DNA of 64,000 bases, taken from NCBI RefSeq assembly GCF_030409325.1, contig NZ_JAUFPR010000001.1, forward strand, positions 372,001-436,000, in the 5' to 3' direction. Shown one piece after another: positions 61,850-64,000 of the stretch (positions are counted from its first letter, which is position 1; each line of letters begins with the position of its first letter). This DNA comes from Mucilaginibacter aquaedulcis (GTDB lineage: Bacteria > Bacteroidota > Bacteroidia > Sphingobacteriales > Sphingobacteriaceae). Made by a program: the position numbers and the translations under genes. The notes below the pieces were generated by a model, which saw only the letters and a program-made list of their open reading frames with translations, was not told where the DNA came from and made no database searches.

Positions 61850-63211
61850 CTAAGCTGATATCGCGTTGATGATATCGTATTGGGTGATGATCTCGATTTT
61901 GCCCTGCTCGTCTTCAACCAGTACGGCAATGTTGTCTTTGTTGATCATGGTTGATATTTTGTCGATAGAAGTGTTCAGATCAACAAATGGGAACGGGGCG
62001 GTAGTTATGTTTTTGATCGGCTGCGATTTGATGGAAGGGTTTTCGATCAGCGAATCCAGGATATCACTCTCGGTGATCTTACCGATTACCATACCTTTTT
62101 GGGTCACCGGTATCTGCGATATATTGAGTGATTTAATGGTATTTATAGCCTCCAGCACGGTTTTCTCACAGTCGATGGTAATAATCTCCTGTACATCTTT
62201 TTTGCTGATGATATCGCGGGCGGTAAGCTTGCCGTCTTTCAGGAATCCGCGGTCACGCAGCCAGTCGTCATTATACATTTTGCCCAGGTAGCGGGTACCA
62301 TGGTCGGGGAATATGATCACTACTACATCACCTTCCTTAAACTTATCCTTCATTTGCAGTGTACCTGCTACAGCTGATCCGGTTGAGTTACCTGCGAAAA
62401 TTCCTTCCTTACGGGCAATTTCGCGGGTCATAAGGGCGGCGTCCTTATCGGTCACCTTTTCAAAATGATCAATAAGGCTAAAGTCAACATTCTGCGGTAA
62501 AAAATCTTCGCCTATACCTTCGGTAATGTAGGGATAGATCTCGTTCTTATCCATGATACCGGTTTCCTTGTATTTTTTAAATACAGAACCGTAAGTATCA
62601 ATACCCAGCACCTGTATGTTAGGATTTTTCTCTTTAAGGTAACGTGCCGTACCTGAGATGGTACCGCCGGTGCCCACGCCTACTACCAAATGCGTGATCT
62701 TACCCTCAGTTTGTTCCCATATTTCGGGACCGGTTTGCTCATAATGCGCCTGCGAGTTGCTCAGGTTATCATACTGGTTAGGTTTCCATGAATTGGGCAC
62801 TTCGCGCTCCAAACGGGAAGAAACAGAATAGTATGAACGTGGGTCTTCCGGCTCTACGTTAGTAGGGCAAACAATTACCTCGGCGCCAAAGGCACGCAGG
62901 GCGTCAAACTTTTCTTTTGATTGTTTATCGGTACTGGTAAAAATACATTTGTAACCTTTTATAACGGCGGCAATGGCCAGGCCCATTCCCGTATTGCCCG
63001 ATGTACCTTCAATAATAGTACCTCCCGGTTTCAATTTGCCACTTGCCTCAGCATCTTCTATCATTTTAAGGGCCATGCGATCCTTAATAGAATTACCGGG
63101 GTTGGTGGTTTCTATCTTAGCCAGCACTATAGCCGGGATATCCTTTGTAACCTTGTTTAACTTAACCAGAGGCGTATGGCCAATGGTTTCTAATATATTG
63201 TTATACCACAT
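61850..63211 (-). CDS. Cystathionine beta-synthase-like PLP enzyme with two CBS domains
   Basis: The 453-residue protein has a cysteine-synthase-fold N-terminal domain: PLP lysine in NPGNSIKDRMALKM, phosphate loop GTSGNTG (IIEGTSGNTGMGLAIA), and VVGVGTGGTISGTARYLKE. After a catalytic domain of about 320 residues come two CBS modules (VLEAINTIKSLNISQIPV and DKISTMINKDNIAVLVEDEQGKIEIIT). It makes cystathionine from serine and homocysteine or works as a cysteine synthase; the CBS pair suggests regulation by adenosyl ligands. No heme-binding N-terminal extension is present. Confidence 0.9.
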   Translation of the reverse strand: MWYNNILETIGHTPLVKLNKVTKDIPAIVLAKIETTNPGNSIKDRMALKMIEDAEASGKLKPGGTIIEGTSGNTGMGLAIAAVIKGYKCIFTSTDKQSKEKFDALRAFGAEVIVCPTNVEPEDPRSYYSVSSRLEREVPNSWKPNQYDNLSNSQAHYEQTGPEIWEQTEGKITHLVVGVGTGGTISGTARYLKEKNPNIQVLGIDTYGSVFKKYKETGIMDKNEIYPYITEGIGEDFLPQNVDFSLIDHFEKVTDKDAALMTREIARKEGIFAGNSTGSAVAGTLQMKDKFKEGDVVVIIFPDHGTRYLGKMYNDDWLRDRGFLKDGKLTARDIISKKDVQEIITIDCEKTVLEAINTIKSLNISQIPVTQKGMVIGKITESDILDSLIENPSIKSQPIKNITTAPFPFVDLNTSIDKISTMINKDNIAVLVEDEQGKIEIITQYDIINAISA

Positions 63212-63290
63212 AAATTAATCGTCTACAAACCCGGTATACTTAGCCGGATAATCCCTCAAAATTAAGTTTCTTAAATGATATATTGGCATA

Positions 63291-63420
63291 GTTCATGGTT
63301 AATTTGTTCATTGGTTCAATCGTTCATTAGTTCATTGGTCTATTCTAAAACCAATAAACATTGGAATAATCAATTCAAACTTCGCACCAATGAACTAATG
63401 AACAAGTAAACCAATGAACC
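63291..63420. repeat. Imperfect palindromic array (GTTCATTGGTTCA type)
   Basis: The left arm repeats GTTCATTGGT/GTTCATTAGT; the right arm repeats ACCAATGAAC/AATGAAC. The same design as the arrays at 19541, 20249 and 23613, with different base sequence. Confidence 0.8.
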
Positions 63421-63422
63421 AC

Positions 63423-64000
63423 TTAGAACTTCAGGTGCTTAACGGTTAAGCCGTTATTGATCAGTTGTTTTAACGATTCGATACCAATGTGCAGGTGGGT
63501 TTCCACGAACTGTTCAGTTACTGTTGAATCACTTTCGGCAGTTTTAACACCTTCCGGGATCATGGGCTGGTCAGATACCAGCAGCAGCGCTCCTGTTGGT
63601 ATCTTGTTGGCGAAACCGGTTGTAAAAATGGTGGCGGTTTCCATATCAACGGCCATGGCCCGTAAATCTTTCAGGTATTTTTTAAAAGTTTTATCGTGCT
63701 CCCAAACCCGGCGATTGGTGGTGTAGCAGGTACCTGTCCAATAATCACGCGAGTAATCACGAATGGTGGTTGATATGGCTTTCTGCAAGGCAAATGAGGG
63801 CAATGCGGGCACTTCTGGCGGCAAATAATCATTAGATGTACCTTCGCCCCTGATGGCTGCAATTGGCAGTATCAGGTCGCCTACGTTATTCTTTTTCTTT
63901 AGTCCGCCGCATTTACCTAAAAATATAACAGCTTTAGGGTGTATAGCAGTAAGCAGATCCATCACGGTAGCTGCTACCGAGCTGCCCATACCAAAGTTAA
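63423..64000 (-). CDS. amn: AMP nucleosidase, partial (5' end outside window)
   Basis: The frame is open to the window end; before the visible M at 63989 it reads N-F-G, so the start lies beyond 64000. The visible part has NFGMGSSVAATVMDLL, AVIFLGKCGGLKK, RAMAVDMETATIFTTGF and LLLVSDQPMIPEGVKT, which match the nucleoside phosphorylase-type fold of AMP nucleosidase, with E in VDMETA as the ribose-binding residue and D in SDQP as the purine-site acid. It splits AMP into adenine and ribose 5-phosphate in purine turnover. Confidence 0.82.
   Translation of the reverse strand, partial: NFGMGSSVAATVMDLLTAIHPKAVIFLGKCGGLKKKNNVGDLILPIAAIRGEGTSNDYLPPEVPALPSFALQKAISTTIRDYSRDYWTGTCYTTNRRVWEHDKTFKKYLKDLRAMAVDMETATIFTTGFANKIPTGALLLVSDQPMIPEGVKTAESDSTVTEQFVETHLHIGIESLKQLINNGLTVKHLKF

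Overview
The window looks like a chromosome segment from a Bacteroidota bacterium of the Sphingobacteriaceae (Mucilaginibacter/Pedobacter-like). The signs are promoters of the TTTG-N19-TAnnTTTG type, many SusC/TonB-like and Por-type secreted proteins, DUF4290, FabV, multi-PAS kinases, TPR kinases, and many intergenic palindromic repeats. This assignment is inferred from gene content, not from a marker comparison. I saw no tRNA or rRNA gene, CRISPR array or transposase.

Layout. Positions 1-7064 (minus strand) hold a tripartite export operon: membrane-fusion protein, TolC-like outer-membrane protein, ABC ATPase, two FtsX-type permeases and a sigma-54 response regulator cut by the window edge. 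Positions 7641-10748 hold a multi-PAS histidine kinase and a lone receiver protein. Positions 10951-28786 (minus) hold a large carbohydrate-oxidation locus: two GMC FAD dehydrogenases with probable Fe-S ligands, two partner small subunits, a lipoprotein cytochrome c, two Gfo/Idh/MocA oxidoreductases, four TIM-barrel isomerase/epimerase-like proteins, a DUF1080 protein, two MFS transporters and a WD40-like protein. Together these fit extracytoplasmic oxidation of sugars or glycosides at C3, followed by cleavage and reduction of the 3-keto products. Positions 28978-48566 are mostly ordinary genes: desaturase, thioesterase, outer-membrane barrel, FKBP isomerase, DUF255 protein, M1 peptidase, a GH110-like beta-helix protein, FabV and a UvrD-family helicase.

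Positions 48712-53410 are the most unusual part. An XRE regulator and a small unknown protein are followed by a divergent pair. On the minus strand is a TPR protein with a signal peptide, one membrane segment and a histidine-kinase dimerisation helix but no ATPase domain. On the plus strand are four consecutive small secreted-peptide genes. Three encode 46-47 residue precursors, all ending in KRDLG(S/N)AD. The fourth encodes 385 residues with 25 tandem copies of SGPKRDLGNGD followed by a short spacer. Across the 25 copies the codons vary silently while the 11-residue core does not vary. I propose an undescribed family of multi-copy peptide precursors (signal, RiPP-like or structural peptide), possibly sensed by the divergent TPR protein. 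The function and the link to the TPR protein are inferences.

Positions 53528-64000 hold an M20 dipeptidase, a small basic protein, a dipeptide epimerase-like enzyme, a DUF4290 protein, MurA with Asp in place of the fosfomycin-reactive Cys, an ArnT-like glycosyltransferase, a cystathionine beta-synthase-like enzyme and a partial AMP nucleosidase.

The intergenic spaces carry several families of imperfect palindromic repeats, some nested inside one another, some with second copies elsewhere in the window.
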